From: Variovorax sp. HW608
GTDB lineage: Bacteria > Pseudomonadota > Gammaproteobacteria > Burkholderiales > Burkholderiaceae_C
DNA: 64,000 bases
Assembly (NCBI RefSeq): GCF_900090195.1
Contig: NZ_LT607803.1
Coordinates: 310,001-374,000 of the forward strand
Direction of reading: 5' to 3'
In this document: in pieces, positions 8,661 to 18,047 of the stretch
Numbering within the stretch: position 1 is the first letter of the stretch
Layout of the letters: every line of letters begins with the position of its first letter
The notes under the pieces: generated by a model
The model's input: the letters and a program-made list of their open reading frames with translations, nothing else
Databases searched by the model: none
What the model was told of the DNA's origin: nothing
Program-made: the position numbers and the translations under genes

Positions 8661-10802
8661 GTGCTGGAAAAAATCCTAAAGCTGGACGGCGTGGGTCTGT
8701 TCGCGAACCCGCTCGCCAACGCGGTCGAACTCAAGCAGGCGACGCTCATCTACGCCGACAATGGGCGGGGCAAGTCGACACTGTCGGCGGTGATGCGTGC
8801 TTGCGCTGCTGCTGACGCCCAGGCCATGGCTGCGCGGGCGACGATTGGTGGTACAGGTGCGGCACGTGCCCAGTTCCGCTTCAAGCTGCCCACGGGCGGG
8901 ACCAACGTCACGTTCGACGGTGGCGTTTGGGACGCCGCGATGCCGAGCTTGATGGTCTTCGACCAGGCGTTCATTGAACGCAACGTGTACGCCGGCGGCG
9001 AAGTCCAGGCCGACCATCACCAGTCCCTCCTCGACTTCGCCTTGGGCACCGCTGCCGTGGCGAAGAAGAAGGAGGTTGATGACGCTCACGAGGCCATGAC
9101 GGCGGCGACAAAAGCTCGCAGCGTGGCGGAGGGCAAGCTCCAGGGCTACCGGGGCGCGATGTCGGTGACGGCCTTCCTGGCGCTGCCCGAAGAACCGCAG
9201 GCCGAAGAGAAGATTGCCGACTACGAGACGCGAATCGCAAACGCGAACTCGGCGACGACGCTTAGTCAGCGCGCTGCGTTGAAGCTGCTGACCTTGCCCA
9301 AGGTCGAGTTCAACGATTTCGAAGCCGTCCTCAAGAGCTCGTTCAAACAGATGCATGAAAACGCAGGTGCGTTGGTCAAGGCACACGTGCAGAGCCACGG
9401 CGGCTCGGATTCAGAGCGGTGGATTGGCGATGGTCAGCGTTTCCTCAAGAACGACAACTGCCCTTTCTGCGGCCAACCGACGAAGGGCCTGGACATCATC
9501 GAGGCCTACGGCACGTTCTTCAACGCGGCGTACAACGAGCACAACAGCCGCATCCAGGCGCTCCCGGGCCTGGCCCGTCGTTCGCTCAGCGACAGCACCA
9601 TCGACTCCTGGGCCAGCGAGTTCCAGGCGAACGGCGACCGTGCGCAGGCATGGGTCGAGCAGCTGCAGCTCGACTGCCCTGCGCCCGACACCGCCGAATT
9701 GAAGGTCTTCGCTCAGAGAATCCGCGATTGCCTCGAGACGGCGGCCGACGCCAAGGCCAAGCAGCCGCTGGAGCCCTTGGACACGGGCATCCTCAAGCAG
9801 GCCATCAACGCCCGCGACACCATCCTTCAGGTGCTCGGCGAGTACAACGCCGCGGTCGAGGCTGCAAACACGAAGATTGCTGATTTCAAGAAGGGCCTGC
9901 AGGCCGAGAACAAGACTCAGCTGGAAGCGAGCTTGGCTCGAGTGCGGGCGCAGAAGGCCCGTCACGGCGCCGATGTGGTCGCCATCGTCGACGAACGAAA
10001 GCAAGCCGATGATCAGCGGAACAATCAGGAGAAGGCCAAGGCGACCGCGCGGGAAGAACTGGACAAGCTGATGTCGTCGATGCTGACGGAGTACGAGGGC
10101 GACATCAACAAGTGGCTAACTCACTTGCGCACGCCCTTCAAGGTCAGCAAGCTGAACTACAGCTACGTGGGCGGCCCTACGCCTCGCACGGAGTACGGCG
10201 TGCTGGTTCGCGAGAAGCACGTGGCCGCAGGAAAGGCTGCGGCGAATGCTCCGTCCTTCAGCACAGTCCTCTCTGACGGCGACAAGCGCAGCTTGGCGCT
10301 GGCGTTCTTCCTCGCGAAGGCCCTGCACGAGAAGAGCTGCGCCGGCAGCATCGTGGTGATGGATGACGTCTTCGCTTCGCTCGACAGCAACCGCCGCTCG
10401 CAGACCATCGCGGCGCTCTGTGAAGTGGCCAAGAAGTGCGCGCAGGTCATCGTCCTGGCGCACGACGCATTTTTCCTCTACGAGCTTGAGAAGGTCATGG
10501 CTGAGGAGAAGGTGCCCGAGGTCCTTTCACTGCAGATTCGCCGCGTGGGTGAGTTCTCTGAGCTGGCGCCAGCCGACTTTTCGATGATGTGCGAGTCGGA
10601 CTACTACAAGCGCTACAGGACGACGTGGAACTACCTGTCGGGCGCCGCACCCGACGACCTCCTGCATGTGGCTCAGGCGCTGCGGGTCCTTGTCGAGGGA
10701 AATTTGCATCGGCGCTTCCCGGGGCTCATCCGTAATAGTCCGATCAGTGCCGTTGTCGCTGCCGACGGACCGGGTCTGCTGAGCGTCAGACGGGGACGTT
10801 GA
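8661..10802 (+). CDS. AAA_13 ATPase with zinc-hook motif, 3' end replaced by IS66 insertion
   Basis: This is an SMC/Rad50-like ABC ATPase of the AAA_13 family, the ATPase part of RloC/PrrC-type anticodon nucleases and other phage-defence proteins. The GTG at 8661 follows a perfect AGGAGG by seven bases. The Walker A is ADNGRGKST (residues 32-40). A coiled-coil arm carries CPFCGQP (267-273), like a zinc hook. The ABC signature region is SDGDKRSLALAFFLAKAL, Walker B is IVVMDD (564-569) and the H-loop is in VIVLAHDAFFL. Codons after 10731 come from the IS66-family element; the true C-terminus lies at 13911-14143. The intact gene would encode about 767 residues. Whether the truncated form of about 713 residues works is unknown. 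Confidence 0.88.
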   Translation: MLEKILKLDGVGLFANPLANAVELKQATLIYADNGRGKSTLSAVMRACAAADAQAMAARATIGGTGAARAQFRFKLPTGGTNVTFDGGVWDAAMPSLMVFDQAFIERNVYAGGEVQADHHQSLLDFALGTAAVAKKKEVDDAHEAMTAATKARSVAEGKLQGYRGAMSVTAFLALPEEPQAEEKIADYETRIANANSATTLSQRAALKLLTLPKVEFNDFEAVLKSSFKQMHENAGALVKAHVQSHGGSDSERWIGDGQRFLKNDNCPFCGQPTKGLDIIEAYGTFFNAAYNEHNSRIQALPGLARRSLSDSTIDSWASEFQANGDRAQAWVEQLQLDCPAPDTAELKVFAQRIRDCLETAADAKAKQPLEPLDTGILKQAINARDTILQVLGEYNAAVEAANTKIADFKKGLQAENKTQLEASLARVRAQKARHGADVVAIVDERKQADDQRNNQEKAKATAREELDKLMSSMLTEYEGDINKWLTHLRTPFKVSKLNYSYVGGPTPRTEYGVLVREKHVAAGKAAANAPSFSTVLSDGDKRSLALAFFLAKALHEKSCAGSIVVMDDVFASLDSNRRSQTIAALCEVAKKCAQVIVLAHDAFFLYELEKVMAEEKVPEVLSLQIRRVGEFSELAPADFSMMCESDYYKRYRTTWNYLSGAAPDDLLHVAQALRVLVEGNLHRRFPGLIRNSPISAVVAADGPGLLSVRRGR
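10724..10731. repeat. 8-bp target site duplication of the IS66 element, left copy
   Basis: GCTCATCC directly precedes the left inverted repeat and is repeated exactly at 13903-13910 after the right inverted repeat. Eight base pairs is the known duplication size of IS66-family elements. Removing the element and one copy restores a continuous AAA_13 reading frame. Confidence 0.95.
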
Positions 10803-11322
10803 TGACGGGCTGGAGCAGCGCGAAGGCGACCCGCCAAGCGCGCCCGTCGGCATGGACGGTGGCCGTGCGCTGGTTGATGCGCGTGACCTGTCCAACGTGT
10901 CGCTGCAGGTTCTGGTCGACGAAGCTCACGCGCTGGCCGACATGGACGTTTTCGCGCCGCGAGACCTCTGGCGGTGGGCTGGGCTTTGATTGGGTTGGAG
11001 CCGCGCCTTGCTCTCCCTTCGGCGTCGCGGTCGGATCCGTGGTCATGATGGCCGCGTACGGCAAGCTGAACTGCTTGGCGCTGGCCTCGTCGAGTACCGT
11101 CACTCGATCGTTCTTCATGGACACGACCCTGACCTTGCGCCACTTGCCATCACCCCAGTCCAGGTAGTGGACCTGCTGGCCGAGATGCAATTGGCTGCGC
11201 GCCTGGACGATGCGCCGCGGGTCGGCCAGCAGTTGCTCGATCACCCAGCTGAGGTGGTACAGCTCGGCGCTGGTGGCCATGGGCAAGTCTTCGATCCGCG
11301 AGATGCTCAGCATGGGCGTCAT
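10786..11322 (-). CDS. IS66 passenger gene, protein with two SH3/KOW-like repeats
   Basis: This gene follows tnpC by 19 bases inside the transposon and encodes 178 residues unrelated to the transposition proteins. Two segments repeat a pattern: LGQQVHYLDWGDGKWRKV followed by a VTVLD strand, and VGQRVSFVDQNLQRHVGQV followed by a TATVHAD strand. Such short beta-rich repeats resemble Tudor, SH3 or KOW folds, but that is an inference. A Pro- and Lys-rich linker separates the repeats. The start could also be the ATG at 11280, giving MATSAELYH. No family name is known to me. It could be a regulator of transposition or a host-range factor. Confidence 0.6.
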   Translation of the reverse strand: MTPMLSISRIEDLPMATSAELYHLSWVIEQLLADPRRIVQARSQLHLGQQVHYLDWGDGKWRKVRVVSMKNDRVTVLDEASAKQFSLPYAAIMTTDPTATPKGEQGAAPTQSKPSPPPEVSRRENVHVGQRVSFVDQNLQRHVGQVTRINQRTATVHADGRAWRVAFALLQPVINVPV

Positions 11323-11341
11323 TTTGCCCGGCGCGCCGGAC

Positions 11342-12973
11342 TCAGGCGGCTTGAGCGAGGTCCTCGTGCCGGGCGGGGCGCGCCTGCTGGAGCTGCGGCG
11401 CCACGATCCAGGGCAGCAACTCGTCGATACGGTTGACTGGGTGGTCGGCGATGCGATCGAGCACGTGACGCAGATACGCCTGAGGGTCGATCCCGCTGAG
11501 CTTTGCCGTGCCGATCAAGGTGTAAATCACCGCTGCGCTGTGACCGCCAGTGTCCGATCCCAGATGCAAATAATTTTTTCTTCCGATCGCGACGCCTCGC
11601 AACGCACGCTCGGCGGCATTGTTATGTGCCTCGATCCGCCCGTCATCCAGGAAGCGCGTGAGTGCCGTCCAGTTGCCAAGCGTGTAGCCGATGGCCAGCG
11701 CCATGGGCGCTTTCGCCGAGAGCTGCGCCAAGGCGGTGTTCAGCCAGAGCTTCAGATCGTCGAGCATCGGGCGCGTACGCGCCTGCCGCACCCGCAGGCG
11801 CTCCTCAGGGGGCTTGCCATTGATCTCGGCCTCCACCTTGAAGAGCTTGCCGATGCGCAGCAGCGCCTGGTGCGCCAAGGTGCCGGCCAGCTTGTGCTGG
11901 CGTTCGTGGATGTCCCACACCTTACGGCGCGCGTGGCTCCAGCATGCAGCCTCGATGACCTGGCCGTTCTCGTAGAGTGGGTGATAGCCGGCGAAGGCGT
12001 CCGCTTGCAGGATGCCCCGGAAGCTCTCCAGATGGCGCACGGGATGTTCGCCCTTGCGGTTAGCCGAGTACTGGAACCAAACCGCAGGAGCGGCCGGCTC
12101 GCCACTAGGTCGATCATCGCGCACGTAGACCCACAGCCGCCCGGTGCGCGCCTGGCTGCCCTTGCCGCCGAGCACCCGGATGGGCGTGTCGTCGCCGTGA
12201 ATCTTCCCGGCGCGTAGAACATACCGGCCCACCGCGTCGGCCAGAGGCGTCATCAAACGTGCGGCCTGGCCAACCCAATCCGTCAGCGTGGAGCGCGACA
12301 GCTCCACACCCTCGCGGGCATAGATCTGGCACAGCCGATACAGGGGTGTGTGGTCGGCGAACTTGCTCGTCAGCATGTGGGCGAGCAGGCCGCTGCCGGC
12401 CAGGCCGCGTGCAATGGGGCGGCTCGCGGCTGGCGCCTGCGAGATCGTACGGCAGCCGCCACAGGCCAGCTTGGGGCGAACATGCCGCACCACGTGGAAG
12501 GTGCCGGGTTCGTAATCGAGAACCTCCGAGACGTCCTGGCCAATCTCGCGCAGCCCACTGCCGCAGGTTTCGCACTTGCAACCGCCGGCTTCGCTGGGCA
12601 TGTGCATCACGGTGCGCCGCGGCAGATGATCGGGCAGTCCACGCGCGGCGGCTTGCTGGCGGGCCTTGCGCTTGTCGCGAGCGTCCTGCAGCGAGCTGAT
12701 GTTGGCCGTACCTTGCGCACCGTCCGCGGCGTTCTCGGTGTCGATCGCCGGAGCAGTTTCGAACGGCACGGGCGGCGATGCCTGCCCACCCACCAGTTCG
12801 AGTTGAGCGTGCTCGAGCTGCTCGCTGGAGCGGCCGTACTTCATGCGCCGCAGATAGGCCAGCTCAACCTTCAGCTTGTCGATGGTGAGCAGCGCGATCT
12901 TCAACGCCTCCTGCGAACGCAGCACCTCGCCGCTGAGGGCGGCGTTGCTGGCGAGCAGTTCTTCGGGAGTCAC
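11342..12973 (-). CDS. tnpC: IS66 family transposase TnpC
   Basis: This is the DDE transposase of the element (543 residues). The N-terminus is a leucine-rich helical segment ending in the family motif [12 protein letters not shown] zinc-finger-like CKCETCGSG follows at about residues 135-143. The catalytic core shows HGDDTPIRV, then [13 protein letters not shown], then [17 protein letters not shown] with the glutamate. The C-terminus carries the IS66 extension [23 protein letters not shown]. No interruption is visible, so it should be functional. Confidence 0.95.
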   Translation of the reverse strand: MTPEELLASNAALSGEVLRSQEALKIALLTIDKLKVELAYLRRMKYGRSSEQLEHAQLELVGGQASPPVPFETAPAIDTENAADGAQGTANISSLQDARDKRKARQQAAARGLPDHLPRRTVMHMPSEAGGCKCETCGSGLREIGQDVSEVLDYEPGTFHVVRHVRPKLACGGCRTISQAPAASRPIARGLAGSGLLAHMLTSKFADHTPLYRLCQIYAREGVELSRSTLTDWVGQAARLMTPLADAVGRYVLRAGKIHGDDTPIRVLGGKGSQARTGRLWVYVRDDRPSGEPAAPAVWFQYSANRKGEHPVRHLESFRGILQADAFAGYHPLYENGQVIEAACWSHARRKVWDIHERQHKLAGTLAHQALLRIGKLFKVEAEINGKPPEERLRVRQARTRPMLDDLKLWLNTALAQLSAKAPMALAIGYTLGNWTALTRFLDDGRIEAHNNAAERALRGVAIGRKNYLHLGSDTGGHSAAVIYTLIGTAKLSGIDPQAYLRHVLDRIADHPVNRIDELLPWIVAPQLQQARPARHEDLAQAA

Positions 12974-13040
12974 AGCATGACTGTGCCAGGCACACCCGGC
13001 ACCACCAACGGGAGTTGCCCTGTCAACGTCGATGTGTCGG

Positions 13041-13388
13041 CTATGCCGCGGCGCGTGGCCGCCAGGTCCGTTCGGGGCGGCGCCAATCGATGCCCTCCAG
13101 CAGCATCGACAGCTGTGCCGCGCTCAGCGCGATCGAACCGGATTCGGCCTGCGGCCAGACGAAGCGGCCGCGCTCCAGCCGCCGGGCCAGCAGGTACATG
13201 CCGTCTCCATCGCTCCACAGCAGCTTGACCAGATCCCCGCGGCGGCCGCGGAAGACGAAGACGTGACCACCGTAAGGATCTTCAGTGAGCACGGTCTGCA
13301 CTTTGACGGCGAGCGAGTCCATGCCGCAGCGCATGTCGGTGACCCCCGCGGCCAGCCAGATCCGGGTGCCCGCGCGTGGGCCGATCAT
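13041..13388 (-). CDS. tnpB: IS66 accessory protein TnpB
   Basis: This is the second IS66 gene, required for transposition of family members but without known enzymatic activity. It shows the family pattern [34 protein letters not shown] and [12 protein letters not shown]. The ATG at 13388 overlaps the tnpA stop as ATGA, which indicates translational coupling; the open frame extends upstream to 13421 within tnpA. At about 115 residues it has the normal family length. Confidence 0.93.
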   Translation of the reverse strand: MIGPRAGTRIWLAAGVTDMRCGMDSLAVKVQTVLTEDPYGGHVFVFRGRRGDLVKLLWSDGDGMYLLARRLERGRFVWPQAESGSIALSAAQLSMLLEGIDWRRPERTWRPRAAA

Positions 13389-13801
13389 GCCGATTGGCGC
13401 AGCGCGCGCAAGACGCTGCACAGACTGGCTTCGTCGACAGTACCGCGCAGGCGAAGGTGGGCTCCGGCGAGCTCCAGTTCGATGACGCCTGGACGCGACG
13501 AGCGATTCGTCGCCGGCGCCAACCCGGACGACTCCTGCGCGCCTTGCTCTGCGAGCATCTCCTCAGCGGGGCCAGCAAGCCGCACAGGCAACAACACCGC
13601 GGATTCCGCAGACCTGGCCACGGTCCCTGCGCGCGCGTGCTCGCGCCGCCAGGTGAACAACAAGTTGGCATTGATGCCATGCTCCCGCGCAACGGCCGAT
13701 GCCGACGCCCCGGGTTGCATGCTCTGCTCGACGAGCTTGGCCTTGAACGCTCGATCGTGATGCCGCCGTCTCGGCTCCGCCTCACTCTTCATGATGTACA
13801 T
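13385..13801 (-). CDS. tnpA: IS66 family TnpA, helix-turn-helix protein
   Basis: This is the first gene of the IS66 operon, 138 residues. It has the helix-turn-helix typical of the family near its N-terminus (FKAKLVEQSMQPGASASAVAREHGINANLLFTW, written here as the region of residues 19-51), which is thought to recognise the transposon ends. The C-terminal half carries the IELELAGAHLRLRG strand seen in relatives. It overlaps tnpB by four bases. A second ATG four codons in could be the real start. Confidence 0.9.
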   Translation of the reverse strand: MYIMKSEAEPRRRHHDRAFKAKLVEQSMQPGASASAVAREHGINANLLFTWRREHARAGTVARSAESAVLLPVRLAGPAEEMLAEQGAQESSGLAPATNRSSRPGVIELELAGAHLRLRGTVDEASLCSVLRALRQSA

Positions 13802-13902
13802 GCACTCCTGTTGATGGACACCTATTGGTGCGCCATTTCTTCAGGTCACATGCTGTCTGGCCTCGCCAAGTTAAACAAGAACGGCCTACGTCGGACTATT
13901 AC

Positions 13903-14143
13903 GCTCATCCGGGAAGGCGTGACGATGGGGGTCATCATTGGACTTATCGAGGGCGCACCCGCCGGAAGCCCGCTCGAGCAGCTCAAGCCGCAAGTCAAAA
14001 ACCTGCGGTCCTTCAACGAGTTCGCCAGCCTGTTCCACCATGACACCCAGGGCAAGATTCCGCGCTCGAGCGTGACAGATGGGGAGCTGCACCCGTTCGC
14101 GAAGCAGGCCATGGCGTTCGTCCACCTCGGCTCAATGAACTGA
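13903..14143 (+). pseudogene. Displaced 3' end of the AAA_13 ATPase gene
   Basis: After the IS66 element and its 8-bp duplication, the AAA_13 frame resumes without any shift. The residues GLIR at the left junction continue here as EGVTMGVIIGLIEG and run to HLGSMN and a stop at 14143. The reading frame open across the transposon end would give a fused protein, but no ribosome-binding site or plausible start supports it. The fragment is about 78 codons, the missing C-terminus of the gene at 8661. Confidence 0.9.
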
Positions 14144-14596
14144 CGGCCGCCGCCATGTTTGAGCAAGCGCGGCCTCGAGGCCCTCTCGCCCGGAAAGGCG
14201 AACAGGCTCCAGCCGCGGGTGATCTGTTCAAGAGATAACTGAAGAGGAGCGATCTGCCCTGGGGATTGTCGAAGCGGTGGAAGTCCTGGATCTCGGCCAC
14301 TAGCGTGACGCGAACGAAAAGCCAATGGCGTCGCCAGGGTTCAACGTGACGCCATCGATGCCCGATCGCGAGGGAACGCCGTTGAGCAGGAACTCCCAAT
14401 TGCGCGTTTATGCCGGCGAACCATGGTACGGAGATCGAGGGGCCTCCAGTGACCATCACCTGAGCTGTGCTGGCGTTGCTCATGCGCGTGACTCCTCGAA
14501 GTGACGGATTCAGCAGTATCTGGGCGAAAGTTAAGTATTCCGCATCCCCAATATTCCGGACGGCCGCTGATCTGAGCGACGCCGCGATCTACGGCG
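14144..14596. other. Intergenic stretch, convergent gene ends
   Basis: This lies between the ends of the broken AAA_13 gene (+) and the two-gene ATPase module (-). I see no convincing gene, tRNA or clear terminator. Confidence 0.4.
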
Positions 14597-15616
14597 TCAT
14601 CGAAGCCGCCCAAGCGCTGACGCCGCAGCTCGGCAAGAAGCGACTAGATTCTTGGCGAAGGTAATGGTCAGCACAGCGGGAAACTGGGGGAATTCGTCTG
14701 CATGATGGATTCCGTTGACGAACTGCACCACATCCGACACCGTCACCATCAGGTTCCGGGAAAACGTGATGTGCGCTGGCGTCGCCGTGAACTTCTCTTT
14801 ACCCCGGGACAACAGCGATGTCAGGCCGTACTGTGCATCGACACCACTGGCAGGGCCCAGGCCCATCGCCGCGGAGGCGTGGCTGGCCAGTGAGTGACGG
14901 TTCGTCGGCTGGCAGTCGCGCCACACGCGCGCGAAATGCGAAACGATGAACCCACTGTCCATGCCGCCGCCAGGACGAAACTCGGAGCCACTGCGTGCCT
15001 GTAGCCCCCTGCTGGAACTGGCAATAAGGTCCGTGACATTGGTAGGCGCCGCCCCGGTCCCGACTAGGGCCATGAGGGCATCGGCTGCGGTAGGCGTTAA
15101 GCTCGCGACGGCCTGCAGGCGGTGACATAGGGCCTGCTCCAGTTCGAATAGGGCACTGTTGATGGCAGCTTGCGGAATGTCCGGAGAACCCAACGACAAG
15201 GTGATCGCGGCAAACACACTCTGCACGTTCGCAACCAGAATCTCGCCCGGCCATTGTGGAAACCAGTCCGGTAGCGGTACCGGCGAAGACAACTGCGGAA
15301 TTTCCAACGGTCGCTTTGAAACGAGCACCAGGCTGAACCTTAGATGCTCGGCGACCAGTTCCCTAGCCCGGGGAGTGCACCATGTCTGGTTTTCCTGGAT
15401 GGTCTGGCTCAAGTCGTCCGATACACCGTTGGCGTCATGAAAGCGATTCGGGGCGACTGCCGCGACCATGATCGGATGCCCGGCAAGGCGCGTGGCCAAG
15501 TCAGCGACCAGCTGTTGGCGCGAACTCGTCGCCTCAATCCAAAAGACTTCGATCTTTTGGGTCTGCTGCCTGTGAAACCGCAGGAGTGAATCGGCAATGG
15601 TGTCGGGGCTGAGCAT
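14597..15616 (-). CDS. Unknown protein of the two-gene ATPase module
   Basis: I do not recognise this 339-residue protein. The ATG at 15616 lies 13 bases after the stop of the ATPase gene, so the two are probably one transcript; the frame also stays open to 15697. The N-terminal third looks like an alpha/beta fold (KIEVFWIEATSS, MVAAVAPNRFHD, LRFSLVLVSKRPLEIP). The middle is helical (AAINSALFELEQALCHRLQ). The C-terminal part is Ser- and Gly-rich and contains SGSEFRPGGGMDSGFIVSHF. No membrane segment or nuclease motif is obvious. By position it could be an effector or accessory factor for the ATPase; this is inference. Confidence 0.65.
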   Translation of the reverse strand: MLSPDTIADSLLRFHRQQTQKIEVFWIEATSSRQQLVADLATRLAGHPIMVAAVAPNRFHDANGVSDDLSQTIQENQTWCTPRARELVAEHLRFSLVLVSKRPLEIPQLSSPVPLPDWFPQWPGEILVANVQSVFAAITLSLGSPDIPQAAINSALFELEQALCHRLQAVASLTPTAADALMALVGTGAAPTNVTDLIASSSRGLQARSGSEFRPGGGMDSGFIVSHFARVWRDCQPTNRHSLASHASAAMGLGPASGVDAQYGLTSLLSRGKEKFTATPAHITFSRNLMVTVSDVVQFVNGIHHADEFPQFPAVLTITFAKNLVASCRAAASALGRLR

Positions 15617-15629
15617 GATCAAACAGGGA

Positions 15630-18047
15630 CTAGTGGGCGACACCGACAGCCGCAGAAATGCGCGCGAGCAGCGGGATTCTCGCCCGGACTTGGTCATCTA
15701 CCAGTTCGACGAAGTTGCTCTCCGCCGCACTGGCCAGAAAAGAGTTGCCGGTATAAGTGCCGAGCGCTGAATTCGCCAGCGTGGAATCGACGTAGGCTTC
15801 TGCACTCTCGAAACTCATGGCGCCGGTGGCATCGCTGTTCACGGCCAGGTGCCGCAGCAGTTTGTAGGCCACATGCAGCCATGGCGATTGCTCGATGCTG
15901 GCCTCGGAAAGTGCCTCGCTCGCCGCCCCACGGAAGAACTTGTAGTGCGTGCTCCTGCCGATCGCAGCGACCATCAGTCCCTCAGCCGCGTACTCGCGGT
16001 ACACAGCCCGCGTCAGTCGGGTGGAACTCGGGATCGTCTTGCGCTTGATCAACCAGTCAACGATGTCGCGGAGCAGGTTGACCGCGAGGAACGGGTGGCC
16101 GCCGGTCTCCTCAAAAACAGCATCCACGAACGACGTATCGAAGGTCAACGTCCCCTGGAAAGTACGGCGCACCAGCTCAAGAAACTCGCTCTCGGGTGAC
16201 CCCGTCTCGTGGCTGAAGAGCGGATAGGGCTCCTGCTGGACATAGGCGCTCAATTGGTTCTGGTCCATGAAAATGAAATGCGCGTTGGGCTGCTGGCCTA
16301 GCAGGATCAGTAGGTTTTCCGTCGCGAACTCAACCAGTTGATCGAGCAGTGGCTGTACCACCAGGGTCCGGGCATCCTCGCTGCGGCGCCCCATCACCTT
16401 CAGTCTGCCAAACAGGCGGTCATATTCGTCCACGATGAGGATAGAGCCGCGGTTCTCCTCCACGCCCATTGGCGCGGCGCGTGAGACGATGCTGCGCAGG
16501 AAGTCGCGGGGCAGCGGTGCAGCGCGATCGAGCGCGTCGCAGACCTCCTCGTAGAGCATGCGGCTGGCCTTATCGCCGCCGGTCATCTCACAACGCTGGA
16601 ACACCGCGTTCCGATGCTCGATACCACTGGCGAGCTCGCTCACGCCCGTAGTCTTGCCGCTACGGCGAACACTGCACCACAGCAGTACCCCTATGCGGGT
16701 GGACAAGGTCGTTTGCAGCGCCCGGACGCTCGGCCGCTCCACACGGAAGAACGACATCTGGCCGGGGTTCTCCAACGGGAACCGTTCCGCAATGTTGGTC
16801 TTGAGCGGAACGCTTGGTTGGACCACCACCGTGTTCTCGTAGAACCGCAGCCGCAGACGGGAAAGCAGGAAGCCGACGGAACTGCCGCCCTCAGAGGGCA
16901 TCGGCACGACAATGTCGCGGACGTCCTTCGTTGGAAACGTGCCCTTCCAGTACTCCTGCACCGGCTTGGGCGTCATGCAGGCGATGTATCCCAGCTTGGC
17001 CCTGCGCTCGATCTGGTGCCGCAACAAACCGCTGCCGGCCAGGACGGCAATTTCCAAGGGCCTGGTGTCGCTGGAGTCCGCCGGTGGCCTCAGCATCAGG
17101 TCGATCGAGACGTCATCGATATTGACCTGGGATGCGGTCACCACCACCGCATCGACACTGCTTTTGGCGGAGGCGTGATCCAGCTCCTGCACGAGCAGTT
17201 CGAGCGGGCGTCCCAGGATAGATGCGATGGCCCCCAGGTCGATGCTTTGGGACAACAGACGGAGGTCGGCCTCTTCCAGCAATGGCAACACGTGGACCCA
17301 GGACTTGGCAGTACGTGCCAGCAGCTCCTGCGCGTCGAGTTCACCGAGCCGCGAGGCGAGGAAGCCGGCGAGAATGCCCCGAAGCATCCGGGAAGTCACC
17401 CTTCGCAACGCACGGCAGCCCTTTGGTTCGGTGATGCGCGACGAATCTTCGGCGTAGATCTCGACCGGCAAAGCAAGGAAGGAGCGCAGGCCGCCCAGGG
17501 CCTTCGCCACGGCCGCTTCCTGCGTGGCTCGACCTTGGGACATGACCCGGTCGAAACCCTTGCTGAAGATCTCACTCGAATGCGTTTGAATTGCCCAGCC
17601 GACCGCATCAAAGGCGGCTTCGGGATCGTTATTGCTAAGCAGTAATTCCACCGTGCCGGCGGCGATCACTTTCAGCTCGTCGCGGTAATACGTCGACCAT
17701 TGAAAGATGTGCCACTCACTTAGTTCAGCGAATCTGCTGTCCAAGGAAGCGACGAAATGCTGCAGACGGATTGGGTGTGCGGGGTGACTGGACGTGTCAG
17801 ACTCCGTGTCCGTGCCGGCGACCTTGCCACTGCGCCGCAAGCGGCCGTCAAGTTCCTCGCTAAGCAAGCGGCGCTTCTTCGGCATGAATCTGCCGATGAT
17901 TTCCTTGATGGGATCGTGCAGCCGCTGGATGTCAACCTGGCTGCACTGCTGGAACAGGCTGACCAGGTTGTCGAACGCGTCGTTGTATCTGTGCCGAGAA
18001 ATCAACTCTTCGGCTTCGGCAAGAACTGCCTCGATGGACTTGGTCAT
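15630..18047 (-). CDS. Large P-loop ATPase, STAND-like, unknown system
   Basis: The protein has about 805 residues starting at MTKSIEAVLAEAEEL. The first 290 residues are helical, with repeats of hydrophobic and acidic segments. A beta-rich middle part follows (VDAVVVTASQVNIDDVSIDL). The ATPase core begins around IGVLLWCSVRRSGKTT, a Walker A of the RRSGKTT type seen in archaeal-ATPase and STAND proteins. Walker B is SILIVDEYDRLFG, and ATLLGQQ-like sensor strands (LLILLGQQPNAHFIFM) and a helical C-terminal lid follow. STAND ATPases often act as phage sensors. The next gene downstream is coupled, and a restriction-modification pair lies upstream on the same strand. The family is not known to me. 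Confidence 0.75.
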   Translation of the reverse strand: MTKSIEAVLAEAEELISRHRYNDAFDNLVSLFQQCSQVDIQRLHDPIKEIIGRFMPKKRRLLSEELDGRLRRSGKVAGTDTESDTSSHPAHPIRLQHFVASLDSRFAELSEWHIFQWSTYYRDELKVIAAGTVELLLSNNDPEAAFDAVGWAIQTHSSEIFSKGFDRVMSQGRATQEAAVAKALGGLRSFLALPVEIYAEDSSRITEPKGCRALRRVTSRMLRGILAGFLASRLGELDAQELLARTAKSWVHVLPLLEEADLRLLSQSIDLGAIASILGRPLELLVQELDHASAKSSVDAVVVTASQVNIDDVSIDLMLRPPADSSDTRPLEIAVLAGSGLLRHQIERRAKLGYIACMTPKPVQEYWKGTFPTKDVRDIVVPMPSEGGSSVGFLLSRLRLRFYENTVVVQPSVPLKTNIAERFPLENPGQMSFFRVERPSVRALQTTLSTRIGVLLWCSVRRSGKTTGVSELASGIEHRNAVFQRCEMTGGDKASRMLYEEVCDALDRAAPLPRDFLRSIVSRAAPMGVEENRGSILIVDEYDRLFGRLKVMGRRSEDARTLVVQPLLDQLVEFATENLLILLGQQPNAHFIFMDQNQLSAYVQQEPYPLFSHETGSPESEFLELVRRTFQGTLTFDTSFVDAVFEETGGHPFLAVNLLRDIVDWLIKRKTIPSSTRLTRAVYREYAAEGLMVAAIGRSTHYKFFRGAASEALSEASIEQSPWLHVAYKLLRHLAVNSDATGAMSFESAEAYVDSTLANSALGTYTGNSFLASAAESNFVELVDDQVRARIPLLARISAAVGVAH

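Larger units (their letters stand above)
10732..13902 (-). mobile_element. IS66-family insertion sequence, complete
   Basis: The element is 3171 bp long. Its ends are 23-bp imperfect inverted repeats at 10732-10754 and 13880-13902; both begin GTAATAGTCCGA, differ over the next five bases and then share GCCGTT. The three standard IS66 genes tnpA, tnpB and tnpC read on the minus strand, and an additional gene lies between tnpC and the left end. A flanking 8-bp duplication (GCTCATCC) marks a simple transposition into the AAA_13 gene. The element is longer than the 2.5-2.7 kb usual for the family, mainly because of the extra gene. Confidence 0.95.

Noticed and set aside
13376..14143. A 255-residue frame crossing the IS66 right end
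   Set aside because: Its first part is antisense to tnpB/tnpA and the transposon end; only the last 78 codons belong to a real gene, the displaced AAA_13 3' end.
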